Notes: generated from the letters alone by a model not told the origin. Shown: positions 7,793 to 16,437, counted from the first letter of the stretch. The stretch is 47,246 nt of DNA from Saprospiraceae bacterium (GCA_022841345.1 JALHRR010000037.1:1-47246), one strand, 5' to 3'. Numbers and translations are program-made.

Positions 7793-8818
7793 ATGAATCC
7801 GATATTAGACCCAAAGGACGAGTCACTTAGTCCTGAGGACAAACAGATAGAAAGGGCATTAAGGCCCAAATTGCTGGACGAATTCAAAGGTCAGGCGAAG
7901 CTTGTAGAAAATCTAAGGATTTTCATTCAGGCTGCAAGGCAGAGAGAAGAGTCGCTGGATCACGTATTATTGCATGGCCCTCCGGGACTGGGCAAAACAA
8001 CTCTTTCCCATATCATTGCTGCGGAGCTGGATACGAATCTCAAAATGAGTTCGGGTCCGGTGATAGAAAAGCCCGGAGATCTCGCAGGATTACTGACCAG
8101 TCTTCAAACGGGAGATGTTTTATTTATTGATGAAATCCACAGGCTCAACACAGTAGTAGAGGAATATCTGTACTCAGCAATGGAGGATTTCAGGATCGAT
8201 ATCATGATCGATTCGGGTCCAAATGCCCGCAGTATTCAGATTTCGCTCAATCCTTTTACGCTTATCGGAGCGACTACCAGAATGGGCCTTTTGTCTGCGC
8301 CGATGAGGGCAAGATTTGGGATCAACTGCTTGCTGGATTATTATGATATTCCCACTTTGGTATCCATTATCAAGAGATCTTCATTCATTTTGGGTGTTCC
8401 CATCAGCGATGAAGGTGCTCATGAGATTGCCAGAAGAAGTCGCGGTACTCCGAGGGTAGCCAATGCATTGCTTCGCAGGATCAGAGATTTTGCGCAGATC
8501 AAAGGAAATGGAACAATAGACCTTGAGATAGCTGCATACGGCCTACAAGCACTCAATGTAGACGAAGGTGGTCTTGATGAAATGGATAATAAAATTCTTC
8601 TGGCTATCATTCACAAGTTCAATGGCGGACCTGTAGGAATAAGTACAATTGCTACTGCAGTTGGGGAAGACAGTGGAACGATCGAGGAAGTTCATGAACC
8701 ATTTCTGATCATGGAAGGCTATATTCAGAGAACTCCCCGTGGACGGGAAGCAACTGCCAAGGCGTATAAACATTTAAAAATCCCACCTCCGGGAGCTAAG
8801 TTGACCTTGTTTGATTAA
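7793..8818 (+). CDS. ruvB: Holliday junction branch migration helicase RuvB
   Basis: 341 residues, the standard length. RuvB is the AAA+ motor that, as a hexameric ring with RuvA, drives branch migration of Holliday junctions before RuvC cleavage. Visible motifs are the Walker A loop [10 protein letters not shown] (residues 61-70), Walker B FIDEIHRL (111-118), and sensor/arginine-finger region [18 protein letters not shown] (about 160-178). The C-terminal winged-helix part carries TPRGREAT. ruvA and ruvC are not adjacent, which is common in Bacteroidota. The gene follows a repeat-rich gap with no obvious promoter box, and converges on asnB with only eight bases between the two stops. Confidence 0.97.
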   Translation: MNPILDPKDESLSPEDKQIERALRPKLLDEFKGQAKLVENLRIFIQAARQREESLDHVLLHGPPGLGKTTLSHIIAAELDTNLKMSSGPVIEKPGDLAGLLTSLQTGDVLFIDEIHRLNTVVEEYLYSAMEDFRIDIMIDSGPNARSIQISLNPFTLIGATTRMGLLSAPMRARFGINCLLDYYDIPTLVSIIKRSSFILGVPISDEGAHEIARRSRGTPRVANALLRRIRDFAQIKGNGTIDLEIAAYGLQALNVDEGGLDEMDNKILLAIIHKFNGGPVGISTIATAVGEDSGTIEEVHEPFLIMEGYIQRTPRGREATAKAYKHLKIPPPGAKLTLFD

Positions 8819-8826
8819 AAAAAAGA

Positions 8827-10407
8827 TCAATCAGCCTCATAAATTGCCAGCTTCCTCGCAGAAGGATCGACCATGTCTCCGCACCATTTAGGCAGCCACT
8901 GGTAAGGTGTCAATTCCTGGTGATGCTTGTAATGCTGGGTAAATAATTCGCGGTAGAAATATGCTTCTTTGAACCTGGGCGTATCATGCTTGTATTTGTG
9001 TTTGCCTTGTTCGAATTCTTCATCTGTGACTTTGCTGTCAATGTATTCTTTAATGATCTCAGACCAACTCCGGGTTTTAGAGCTAACAGAATCAGAGAAA
9101 CCGTTTTTGCGGCGCCACAAGACTTCTTCCGGAAGTAATCCATCAGCTTCAAATGCTTTGCGTATCAAATATTTTTCCATCCTCTCCTGATTGAACATCC
9201 GAAGTGAAGGATCGATTCCCATATAAAATCGTACAAAAGCCTTATCAGCAAATGGTACCCTGGCCTCGATACCGGCCTGAGAAATAGACCTGTCTCCCCG
9301 AAGCATATCGAAGTAGTGAATATCCTGTAACAATCGGGTCGCCTCCTCCTGGAAAGCATCCGCATCAGGAGCATTCTGGAAATAGAGATAAGAACCAAAT
9401 TCATCAGCAGTCTCTCCTGAAAACAACACTTTCACATCAGAATGGTCTCGAACATATCTTGAAATAAGCATGTGCCCAACAGAAGCTCTTATAGTCGTTA
9501 CGTCGTATGATCCTGTGATATAAACAGTCTCTTCCAGTCCGGCAATAAATTCTTCTTCCGTTAGCTCCACACTGTGGTGTTTAGAGCCGATGTGTTCTGC
9601 CACTTTTGCAGCATGGTATAAATCGGGCGAACCTTTCAGTCCTACAGAAAAGGTTTCCAATGGCCATGGCTTGTCATAATGCTTTGCAACCAATGCAGCG
9701 ATCAGGCTGGAGTCCAGTCCACCACTTAACAGACATCCGATCGGACGATCAGACATGATACGTTTTTGGACAGCATCCGTAAGAAGGTATTTAATTTGCT
9801 CAAATAATCTCTCCTCATCAGATTCATCATGAACACCATATTCATGTTGATAATAAGCGGTGACTTCCTCCGTTTTGGAACTGTACCAGTGACCCGGCGG
9901 AAAATGCTCCATAGATTCCATGAATACAAGGGCTTTGGCTTCAGATGCCCAGGCCTTATTTCCCTTTTCATCCCAGGCCATATACATTCCCCTGATTCCC
10001 AAATGATCTCTTGCAGCAAATAGCTCGCCACTGATCTCATCGAAGAGAAGAAATGCAAACTCGGCATCCAGTATTTCAAGTAAGCCGGGCATGCCGACCT
10101 TCCTGTAAAGATGTATCAAAATCTCACAGTCCGAGTCCGTTTGAAGTTTGATATCAAATTGAGCAGCAAGCTGCTTGTAGTTAAATATTTCTGCATTGGC
10201 GATCAGCCAGCACCCTTCCAAATGCATGGGTTGATGACTGGCGACATTCAGTCCATTAATAGCTAAGCGATGAAATCCAAAAAATAAATCATCCGAGATT
10301 TCTTTCAATTCAGAGTAGTCAGGTCCCCGATGCTGAATTTTCATGAACCAAGGCTCAAGTGAACTAATTTTCTTCTCTGAACCACTATAGGCGAATATTC
10401 CACACAT
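8827..10407 (-). CDS. asnB: Asparagine synthetase, glutamine-hydrolysing
   Basis: 526 residues. The mature N-terminus starts with the catalytic Cys (MCGIFAYSG), the nucleophile of the class II glutaminase domain (residues 1 to about 190). The synthetase domain follows, with the ATP pyrophosphatase loop LLSGGLDSS (residues 226-234). RMEKYLIRKAFEADGLLPEEV, split over the later part, is the usual AsnB end region. The enzyme makes asparagine from aspartate, ATP and glutamine. It is slightly shorter than the E. coli enzyme but lacks no core motif. The gene is divergent from an Lrp/AsnC-family regulator, with about 130 bases between their starts, so the regulator may control it. Confidence 0.95.
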   Translation of the reverse strand: MCGIFAYSGSEKKISSLEPWFMKIQHRGPDYSELKEISDDLFFGFHRLAINGLNVASHQPMHLEGCWLIANAEIFNYKQLAAQFDIKLQTDSDCEILIHLYRKVGMPGLLEILDAEFAFLLFDEISGELFAARDHLGIRGMYMAWDEKGNKAWASEAKALVFMESMEHFPPGHWYSSKTEEVTAYYQHEYGVHDESDEERLFEQIKYLLTDAVQKRIMSDRPIGCLLSGGLDSSLIAALVAKHYDKPWPLETFSVGLKGSPDLYHAAKVAEHIGSKHHSVELTEEEFIAGLEETVYITGSYDVTTIRASVGHMLISRYVRDHSDVKVLFSGETADEFGSYLYFQNAPDADAFQEEATRLLQDIHYFDMLRGDRSISQAGIEARVPFADKAFVRFYMGIDPSLRMFNQERMEKYLIRKAFEADGLLPEEVLWRRKNGFSDSVSSKTRSWSEIIKEYIDSKVTDEEFEQGKHKYKHDTPRFKEAYFYRELFTQHYKHHQELTPYQWLPKWCGDMVDPSARKLAIYEAD

Positions 10408-10493
10408 TATCTTGAATTTTGATTAATTATTTTCTTTTCGAAGGCAAATATTATGCAAGATTTTCATTTAAACAAGTTTTTGAAGAAATAAAT

Positions 10494-10501
10494 TATCTTT
10501 G
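10494..10501 (+). promoter_or_regulatory. Candidate -7 box of the Lrp/AsnC-type gene
   Basis: TATCTTTG matches the Bacteroidota -7 consensus TAnnTTTG. Transcription would begin near 10508. This excludes a start at or before 10501 and leaves about 30 bases of leader for an ATG at 10538. No good -33 element was found at the ideal distance. Confidence 0.5.
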
Positions 10502-10537
10502 TTGCATCATTTAATGAAAAATATATCGCAAAAGACC

Positions 10538-10984
10538 ATGATTGACGAAATTGATAAAGTAATCCTGAATGAATTATCGACCGATGCAAGGATGCCTTTG
10601 AAGGAAATCGGATTAAAATGTCAGCTCTCTCCCACTGCTGTGCATCAGCGAATTCGCAAAATGGAAGATCAGGGAATTATCAGGGGAGCCAAGCTTCTGA
10701 TAGACCCTGAAAAACTCGGTTATCAAACGATGGCTTATATCGGGATTTATTTAGAAAAAGCTGAGTTTTACAAAGCTGCCAGAGATCAGTTGTCCAAACT
10801 GAAAGAAGTAGTTGAATGCAGCTACACTACGGGTGATTATTCATTATTGATTAAAATATTTTGTAAAGACAACAGGCATCTAATGGAGCTGCTGAGTGTT
10901 AAGATTCAGAGTATTAAAGGAGTTTCAAGGACTGATACACTGATTTGTTTGGAACATGCATTTGAGAGACCGTTGTTGTTGTAG
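10538..10984 (+). CDS. Lrp/AsnC-family transcriptional regulator
   Basis: 148 residues from the chosen start. MIDEIDKVILNELSTDARM begins exactly as Lrp/AsnC proteins do, and the helix-turn-helix follows (LKEIGLKCQLSPTAVHQRIRKMEDQGIIRGA). The C-terminal RAM domain, which binds amino acids and builds the octamer, covers the rest (YTTGDYSLLIKIFCKDNRHL). The ATG at 10514 is possible but would leave almost no leader after the -7 box at 10494. The gene is divergent from asnB. In E. coli, AsnC regulates a neighbouring asparagine synthetase gene (asnA), so control of asnB by asparagine is a reasonable inference. An octamer repeat array begins at the last base of its stop codon. Confidence 0.88.
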   Translation: MIDEIDKVILNELSTDARMPLKEIGLKCQLSPTAVHQRIRKMEDQGIIRGAKLLIDPEKLGYQTMAYIGIYLEKAEFYKAARDQLSKLKEVVECSYTTGDYSLLIKIFCKDNRHLMELLSVKIQSIKGVSRTDTLICLEHAFERPLLL

Positions 10985-11030
10985 TTGAGGCGTTGAGGCG
11001 TTGAGGCGTTGAGGCGTTGAGGCGTTGAGG
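10984..11030. repeat. Octamer tandem repeat GTTGAGGC, about six copies
   Basis: Period-8 array starting at the final G of the regulator's TAG stop codon and ending in AGGAACAGCC. It differs from the array at 7241 by one base in the unit. Confidence 0.9.
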
Positions 11031-11279
11031 AGGAACAGCCGGAGAATGGAGAAGTTTAGTAGTTGAGAAGTTTAGTTAACAGCCAGGGAACAGCCGAAAA
11101 AAGGCGTAAGTCATAAGGCGTAAGTCATAAGTCATAAGGCGTAAGTGAACGGCCGGAAGAAGCTTCAAGCTCACAAGCCACAAGAGAACAGCCGGAAGAA
11201 AGCGTAAGTCTTAAGGCGTTACAACGTAGCCTCTGACTTAACACCCAAAAGCTGACGAGTATCCACTAGATGTAATGTA
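11031..11279. repeat. AACAGCC-type intergenic repeat region
   Basis: No gene is seen. AACAGCC occurs at 11034, 11078, 11089 and 11187, with a variant AACGGCC near 11149. These words separate imperfect repeats of GGCGTAAGTCATAA and GAAGTTTAGTAGTTGA. It leads directly into the second hairpin-cassette array. Confidence 0.6.
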
Positions 11280-11421
11280 TGTCACCTGCCTGCTTGTATT
11301 TAGCGCCAGCTGTCACCTCCTAAATAAATTGGCTGTGTAGCAGTCAATTTATTTAGGGGATGTCACCATTTGCCGAAGGCAAAGGATGTCACCATGCGAG
11401 CGCAGAGAGCAGGATGTCACC
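11280..11421. repeat. Hairpin-cassette array, copy 2 (TGTCACC separators)
   Basis: Five TGTCACC separators (11280, 11311, 11361, 11387, 11415) have nearly the same spacing as in copy 1. The long stem is 11319-11335 with 11341-11357 (16 of 17 Watson-Crick pairs plus one G-T). The third segment, TTTGCC-GAA-GGCAAA (11369-11383), is identical to copy 1. The long stem differs in sequence from copy 1, with most changes compensated on the other arm. The following bases to 11567 hold no recognised gene. Confidence 0.75.
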
Positions 11422-11567
11422 CGAGCTACGACAAATTTACGAATTACGAACCAAAGGCCGCGCAGCAAGGCAGAACTTTGCCAATATTTGATTAAAAAAT
11501 GAATCATTAGGGCACATACTTTCGTTATCAGTATTTATATACTTAATTTAGCTTCAAATACAAGATC

Positions 11568-12320
11568 ATGGGAATTAAAAACTTCTTTAGCAAGCTTTTT
11601 TTTACGGAAAATGAAGACAAAAGTCTGGGAGATAAAGTACAGGAAAAAGCCGAACAAGCCGGACAATTTGCAGAAAAGGTAGGCAAGGACGTCCTGGATA
11701 CAGCAAAACCGGTATTGGACAAATTACAGCAAAATTCTGAGCAAATTGGAAAAGTGGTTATAGAAAACAGCAAGGAATGGACGGGTAAAGCAGCTGGCTT
11801 TACTGAAGATATAGGCAAAAAAGTAATGGATACGACTGAGACATTATGGAATACCATGAAGGAAAATGCCGAAGATCTTGGAAAGAAAATTATGAATAAG
11901 GATGAGGACCCTGTCGAAGAAACTCCTGATGTTTTTTCATCCAATTCATCAGCGACTTCCAATTATGAAAATCTTTTCAATGATACTGAAAGTACAGGTG
12001 AAGTGAAAACGGAAGCCCCTAAAAAAGAAAAAAAGCCATTTGTTCCCAAAGAAGATCCATTCAAAGAGTTTGATAAGTCACATGAGAAGAGCAGTCATTT
12101 GGATGAGTTAAAATCTAAAGGAACTGTAGGAGGATCATTTTTTGATAAAGCAGAGGCATTCGCTGATGGAAGATATGATGATGTGAAAGAATCATTTATT
12201 CAGATAGACGAAACCTTTACCGAAAATAAGGATAAATTCGAAGGTGAAATTTATGGTTTTGAGGACCAGGATGAAGATGGTGATCCTTTAATTGATGATG
12301 CTATCATAGATAAGGATTAA
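11568..12320 (+). CDS. Hypothetical charged amphipathic protein (YtxH/LEA-like N-terminal half)
   Basis: 250 residues without signal peptide or membrane segment. The first 110 residues are a run of amphipathic helices with Lys/Glu and small residues in an approximate 11-residue rhythm (GDKVQEKAEQAGQFAEKVG, KPVLDKLQQNSEQIGKV, NTMKENAEDLGKKIM). This recalls LEA-like, YtxH-like or apolipoprotein-like helices. The second half is acidic, low in complexity and probably disordered, ending in DEDGDPLIDDAIIDKD. No enzyme motif is present. Such proteins are often linked to stress or membrane surface binding, but this is only an analogy. Upstream, TAATTTAG near 11540 resembles a weak -7 box. It is 100 bases before the sensor kinase gene on the same strand. 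Confidence 0.75.
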   Translation: MGIKNFFSKLFFTENEDKSLGDKVQEKAEQAGQFAEKVGKDVLDTAKPVLDKLQQNSEQIGKVVIENSKEWTGKAAGFTEDIGKKVMDTTETLWNTMKENAEDLGKKIMNKDEDPVEETPDVFSSNSSATSNYENLFNDTESTGEVKTEAPKKEKKPFVPKEDPFKEFDKSHEKSSHLDELKSKGTVGGSFFDKAEAFADGRYDDVKESFIQIDETFTENKDKFEGEIYGFEDQDEDGDPLIDDAIIDKD

Positions 12321-12423
12321 GTTAGGTTTTCCTCGGAGTAATTATTTTAAATGAATGTGCATTAGCTGTGAGACCTGCAGCTTTTGTACTATATTTTATT
12401 ATGCACACATTGTAAGGAAAGAA

Positions 12424-13776
12424 ATGAGGAAATTGTTATCAGAAAATTTGCTTGAAAGGCTTTCGCTTCGTTTTATTGGGAGTCGTGAAGAGTTTAGTAT
12501 GCAGCACAGGGCGTTTCATGCCATAGCAATATTTACTTTCTTCATATTTCTTGCGGGTATTGTTTTAAGCTTGTTCCAGGAAGTATTAGAATTAGTCATA
12601 ATTCTGGCTTTCTGCACGCTCATCCTTATTTTACTATATATACAATCAAGGAAATATGGGAGGTTCAAGGGTGCGGTAATTGTCTACAGTATCTTTGGAT
12701 ATATTGTGCTTTTCAGTAATTATTATTATAACTCCGGAATATTAGGCCCTTCATTTTTCCTATTCTTTATGAGTTTCCAGCTTTTGGTAGCTATTTCTCC
12801 GATTAAAATCCATTGGCTTTGGATGCTGCTCCATTCATTATTAGCATTTGGTTTATTGATTGCAGAATATTCAAATCCTGAATGGATTTCACCGAATTAT
12901 GAGAGCAGGGAGATATATTTCATTGATATAGGATTTACCTATTTGATGGCAATGTTAGTTATGTATTTTATCATTTCCTATTTATTGAAAAATTATAACA
13001 TTGCACAACAACAGGCAGAATCACAGGCACTGGAAATCAAACAACAACATGCATATCTGGAGAATTTGAACATTGAAAAAGATAAAATCCTCGCTATCAT
13101 CTCTCACGATTTACGTAGTCCTCTCGCATCCATTCAAAGTTTTCTCGAGATATTAAATCAGACAAAGCTGACGGATAGCACCAGAGATGAAATCAATCAA
13201 CAACTTTTAAAGCAGACTAAAAATACGTCTGAAATGCTTGGAAATTTGTTGGCATGGTCACGCGCACAATTGAAGGGTGGAAATATAGAATTAAAGCCCT
13301 TATCAGTAATTGAAACATTGGATTTGGCATATACTCTACATCATGAAAATGCAAGAAATAAGGGTGTAAGCCTCCATATTATGGCTCCGGACAGTCTCTA
13401 TGTTATGGCTGATCAGGAAATGTTGCAAGTTGTTATTCGTAATTTAGTTAACAATGCTATCAAATTCACTCCTGAAGGAGGTTTGATCCAATTGAATGCA
13501 GTCGAAAATGAGGAAGGCATAGAAATTACCATAAGAGACAATGGTGTTGGAATACAAGATCATAAAAAGAAAGAGATTTTCAGTCTGAATATCAGGGCGA
13601 CCCAGGGAACACAAAATGAAAAAGGTATCGGACTGGGCTTACTTCTTTGCAAAGAATATATTGAAAGGCAACACGGAAGCATCAGATTTGAAAGTGACCA
13701 TGATTCAGGTACAACTTTTTATATACAATTGCCAAAGGCTAAGCGAATTGAACAAACTGAAGCTGCGAGACCTTAA
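12424..13776 (+). CDS. Membrane sensor histidine kinase
   Basis: 450 residues from the ATG at 12424. An upstream in-frame ATG at 12355 would add a Cys-rich stretch unlike a kinase N-terminus, so it was not chosen. Six hydrophobic segments lie in residues 30-200 (such as FTFFIFLAGIVLSLF and YLMAMLVMYFIISYLL). A coiled linker follows, then the HisKA H-box IISHDLRSPLASIQ (His near 228) and a HATPase domain with NLVNNAIKFTPEGG, DNGVGI and KGIGLGLLLCKEY. It should autophosphorylate and pass phosphate to a response regulator, but none is adjacent, so it is an orphan kinase here. The sensed signal is unknown. Its stop overlaps that of the convergent membrane protein gene through a shared TTAA. Confidence 0.92.
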   Translation: MRKLLSENLLERLSLRFIGSREEFSMQHRAFHAIAIFTFFIFLAGIVLSLFQEVLELVIILAFCTLILILLYIQSRKYGRFKGAVIVYSIFGYIVLFSNYYYNSGILGPSFFLFFMSFQLLVAISPIKIHWLWMLLHSLLAFGLLIAEYSNPEWISPNYESREIYFIDIGFTYLMAMLVMYFIISYLLKNYNIAQQQAESQALEIKQQHAYLENLNIEKDKILAIISHDLRSPLASIQSFLEILNQTKLTDSTRDEINQQLLKQTKNTSEMLGNLLAWSRAQLKGGNIELKPLSVIETLDLAYTLHHENARNKGVSLHIMAPDSLYVMADQEMLQVVIRNLVNNAIKFTPEGGLIQLNAVENEEGIEITIRDNGVGIQDHKKKEIFSLNIRATQGTQNEKGIGLGLLLCKEYIERQHGSIRFESDHDSGTTFYIQLPKAKRIEQTEAARP

Positions 13777-14342
13777 TCCAGATCTGCAGTTTTGAGCGCC
13801 GGAAGCTTCATTTGAAGGAACGCAAATCCTCCAAAAAGGGCTGAAGCATAAACCAGATCACCCAGTAATGTGCCTTTGTAAAAGGGAATCCCTGCAGCCA
13901 TACAGCTCATCAATCCACTAAAATTCTGGGGGTAAAAAGTACTTCCCATCCAACACCCGAAATTACTGATAAGAAAAAATATCACACCCGAACCGATAGC
14001 TCCACCCAATATTTTACCTCCGCTTACCCCTCTTTTGTACAACAACAGTCCAAAGGCTGCAATCAGAATATAGGCAGCATACTGCCAGTAAAATCCGGAA
14101 TAAAACCAGGTGAATTCTGGATAAAACTGAGCATAAATTACATTGTTGATAAACAAATCGCTTAGCCAGGTAGCTGCTATCGGAATCAAAAACACCTGCC
14201 AGGATTTCCTGAAATGAGCTGCTCCGAATAATGCTATGGCACCTAATGGAGAGAAATTGTGCATGTGTGGAATCATACGGCTGAATGCTGCCAAAATAAT
14301 GAACACACAAACTATGGTAAAATGTAAATGTATTTTCTTCAT
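13773..14342 (-). CDS. Small membrane protein, DUF6580-like
   Basis: 189 residues from MKKIHLHF; upstream in-frame codons lie beyond the promoter and are not used. Five or six hydrophobic segments are visible (TIVCVFIILAAFSRMIPH, FSPLGAIALFGAAHF, YAAYILIAAFGLLLY, GAIGSGVIFFLISNFGCW, LLGDLVYASALFGGFAFL). The opening PHMHNFSPLGAIALFGAAHF and the WLSDLF stretch resemble the DUF6580 membrane proteins common in Bacteroidota. These have been likened to substrate-binding subunits of ECF vitamin transporters; that name and analogy are from memory. A good promoter and a 19-base palindrome overlapping the likely transcription start suggest repressor control. Confidence 0.8.
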   Translation of the reverse strand: MKKIHLHFTIVCVFIILAAFSRMIPHMHNFSPLGAIALFGAAHFRKSWQVFLIPIAATWLSDLFINNVIYAQFYPEFTWFYSGFYWQYAAYILIAAFGLLLYKRGVSGGKILGGAIGSGVIFFLISNFGCWMGSTFYPQNFSGLMSCMAAGIPFYKGTLLGDLVYASALFGGFAFLQMKLPALKTADLD

Positions 14343-14374
14343 GTTCAAACGATTTGAGGAAGAACGATAATTGA

Positions 14375-14393
14375 AACACTTAATTGAAGTGTT
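14375..14393 (-). promoter_or_regulatory. Palindrome over the transcription start of the DUF6580-like gene (candidate operator)
   Basis: AACACTT and AAGTGTT, seven-base arms with a five-base centre, start one base after the -7 box on the minus strand and span the predicted start of transcription. No T-run follows, so it is not a terminator. The position suits a repressor site; the regulator is unknown. Confidence 0.5.
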
Positions 14394-14394
14394 G

Positions 14395-14426
14395 CAAATA
14401 TATTGTTCTTGCGTGATGCCTCGCAA
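14395..14426 (-). promoter_or_regulatory. Promoter of the DUF6580-like gene
   Basis: On the minus strand TATATTTG (14395-14402) matches the -7 consensus. A TTG lies 21 bases upstream (14424-14426), the normal -33 position. It predicts a leader of about 45 bases before the ATG at 14342. Confidence 0.65.
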
Positions 14427-14511
14427 AATTAGGATAATTTATCGAAATAAGATAACAATGAGTTGGGAAGGGAATTCATACTCAGCTGATGAAATCCTAC
14501 ACGCATATGAA

Positions 14512-14540
14512 AAGCCCGGATTATTTCTTCCCAACTCCGG
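14512..14540 (-). terminator. Possible weak terminator at the end of the alkaline phosphatase gene
   Basis: On the minus strand CCGGA and TCCGG flank the stop codon, and GCTTTT follows. The stem is only five base pairs and the loop about 15 bases, so the call is tentative. Confidence 0.3.
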
Positions 14541-15930
14541 TAGCTTTTAACAACAATGGGTGAACATCCGTATTCAATAAAAATGGCGGGAATAAATCCA
14601 TTCCCGGACCATAGGCAGCAAACTCTACATAATCAGAAGTGTGGCTCATACAAGCCCATCCAACTGAGAAATACTTTTCCTGCAATTGAGCCAGGGGTCT
14701 GAAAGGTTTCTTCAAAACTGCAAATTCCCCGTTGGCTTTTATTTCATTATAAAATTGATGAATCCCGGAAGCTTCTTCGGCTTTGACGCCTACGTTCCAT
14801 GCCTGTTCAATTTTTTCACGAACAGCAGACACAGAATCTCCTCTTTTTATATTGTCAAGCAGGTTCTCATTTGACTGTCTGATATCAAAAAACCTTTCAA
14901 AGTTTTCATCAGCTTTGCTTCCGTAAATGAGCCCAGGATTACCATTTCCATGATCTGTTGTAATAATAACCAGTGTTTTTTTGTCTTTTTCGGCAAAAGT
15001 CATTGCTTCTGTAACGGCGTCATCGAATGCAATCTGGTCATATAATAAAGCTGCAGTATCATTTGCATGAGCAGCCCAGTCTACTTTTCCTGCTTCCACC
15101 TGCAGAACAAATCCCTTCTTATTTTGGCTCATGCATTCAATAGCCTTCTTAGTCATTTCAGCCAGCGTAGGTATTGTGTTTGTTAATATAGCATCAGCCT
15201 GTTGATCGACAGTGTATGGGAGGCCGGAATCAGAAAAAACTCCCAGAATCGGAGTTCCGGGTTTTGCAGAAAGCATAGCAGTCTTGTCCCGCACTACCTG
15301 AAAACCATCAGCATTAAATTCAGCATACATGTCTCTTCCATCTCCCCTGCCGGAACTACTGAAATATTCATTACCACCTCCCATCATTACATCAAATCTG
15401 AGAGACTTATACTCTTCAGCGATTTCAGCTTGTTGATCCCTGCTTTTCATATTGACGCAGAATCCGGCAGGAGTAGCATGCGTGATGGGTACAGTCGTTA
15501 CACATCCTACTGATTTCCCGGCAGATTTAAATTTCTGCATGATGGGCACATATTTTTCATTGTTGGCACCCATATTCAATGATCCATTTGGAACCCTGAC
15601 ACCTCCACCCCAGGAGGAGGATGCCGCAGCAGAGTCCGTTACAAGAGAATTAGCGGATGCCATATCCATGATGGCTCTGTTAATTTTTTTATCCTGATAT
15701 AGTTGGATCCAGGTGCTTTGACGACCCATTTTTCTCTTAAAGAGATGATCTGCCATAGCCAGCGTACCCGAACTCATGCCATCACTGACCAAAAAAATGA
15801 TATTCCTGGCTTTATCACTGCTGATATCGTCTGCAAAAAAAGAGTCTGTTTTATTATTTCTCAATGCATTTATCAAAGGAGTAGCCGCAGCTGCCATTGC
15901 TCCCTGAACAAGAAAATCTCTTCTTTTCAT
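14521..15930 (-). CDS. Alkaline phosphatase, Tat-exported
   Basis: 469 residues. The N-terminus MKRRDFLVQGAMAAAATPL is a twin-arginine signal, so the folded enzyme should be exported. The PhoA-type core is clear. IIFLVSDGMSSG holds a metal-binding Asp (about residue 50), and LVTDSAAASSS holds the catalytic Ser near residue 100. ITHATPAGF, TTDHGNGNPG and a late SHTSDYVEFAAYGPG supply further metal ligands. It releases phosphate from monoesters in the periplasm or outside. No Pho regulon genes are adjacent. A TACTTTTG box lies about 100 bases upstream on the minus strand. The start ATG follows directly after AGGAG with no spacer, so a Shine-Dalgarno role is unlikely. Confidence 0.94.
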   Translation of the reverse strand: MKRRDFLVQGAMAAAATPLINALRNNKTDSFFADDISSDKARNIIFLVSDGMSSGTLAMADHLFKRKMGRQSTWIQLYQDKKINRAIMDMASANSLVTDSAAASSSWGGGVRVPNGSLNMGANNEKYVPIMQKFKSAGKSVGCVTTVPITHATPAGFCVNMKSRDQQAEIAEEYKSLRFDVMMGGGNEYFSSSGRGDGRDMYAEFNADGFQVVRDKTAMLSAKPGTPILGVFSDSGLPYTVDQQADAILTNTIPTLAEMTKKAIECMSQNKKGFVLQVEAGKVDWAAHANDTAALLYDQIAFDDAVTEAMTFAEKDKKTLVIITTDHGNGNPGLIYGSKADENFERFFDIRQSNENLLDNIKRGDSVSAVREKIEQAWNVGVKAEEASGIHQFYNEIKANGEFAVLKKPFRPLAQLQEKYFSVGWACMSHTSDYVEFAAYGPGMDLFPPFLLNTDVHPLLLKATGVGKK

Positions 15931-16370
15931 CTCCTGGCTTTTTAGGTTTAAGCGAAATTGAAAACTCGGTAAATTAGGAAAATATGGAGGCCCCCATTAA
16001 CAACTGCTTGCAAAATCTAACGATTCCGGGCTTCAAAAGTAGTATGTTTTTTATTTTAAAGGGTATTAATAAATTGTAAACAAGAGTCCTTTGAAGGGCT
16101 GAGCATCTTGCCTGACCCCTGCACTAAGCTGCATTCCGGCAAATCAGATTCACTACACAGCCAAAGGAAATTTTAATTCAGACTGGATTGAAAAACTTCA
16201 GGTTAAATTAATCCGGGGCCGGGATCTTTACTCTTAAAAGGCATTAATATTCTGAATCAATTTATCATGAATGCATTATACATATAAAACGAATTTAATA
16301 AAACATTTCTACTAAAAAAGGCTGTAGATTGATTTTGGAATTCATCACTTATACCTTATATTCCATGCTC
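15931..16370. other. Intergenic region between divergent phosphatase and EF-G2 genes
   Basis: No gene seen. It carries a minus-strand -7-like box TACTTTTG at 16034-16041 for the phosphatase gene, without a clear -33 TTG. Words CCTTTG (near 16089) and CAAAGG (near 16162) could pair at long range, but nothing more specific was recognised. No AACAGCC words occur here. Confidence 0.4.
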
Positions 16371-16400
16371 TTTGCATATCATATGCAAAATTATATTTTG
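16371..16400 (+). promoter_or_regulatory. Perfect 19-base palindrome and promoter-like box upstream of the EF-G paralog
   Basis: TTTGCATAT-C-ATATGCAAA (16371-16389) is a perfect inverted repeat with nine-base arms. Its first bases, TTTG, can serve as a -33 element, followed after 17 bases by TATATTTTG (16392-16400), one base off the -7 consensus. A dimeric regulator bound here would overlap the promoter. The coding start is 38 bases further on. Confidence 0.6.
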
Positions 16401-16437
16401 ATTTATTTAATATCATCCATATTTAAAAGAAAATCAT

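Noticed and set aside
8811-8845. Hairpin terminator between convergent ruvB and asnB
   Set aside because: Only short AT-rich pairing (TTGAT with ATCAA) around an A-run; too weak to call.
12355-12423. N-terminal extension of the sensor kinase starting at the ATG at 12355
   Set aside because: The Cys-rich leader is unlike kinase N-termini, and the ATG at 12424 directly precedes a normal cytoplasmic start before the first membrane helix.
16085-16170. Riboswitch or structured leader near the alkaline phosphatase gene
   Set aside because: Possible long-range pairing of CCTTTG with CAAAGG, but no known riboswitch core could be recognised and it lies upstream of the likely promoter box.
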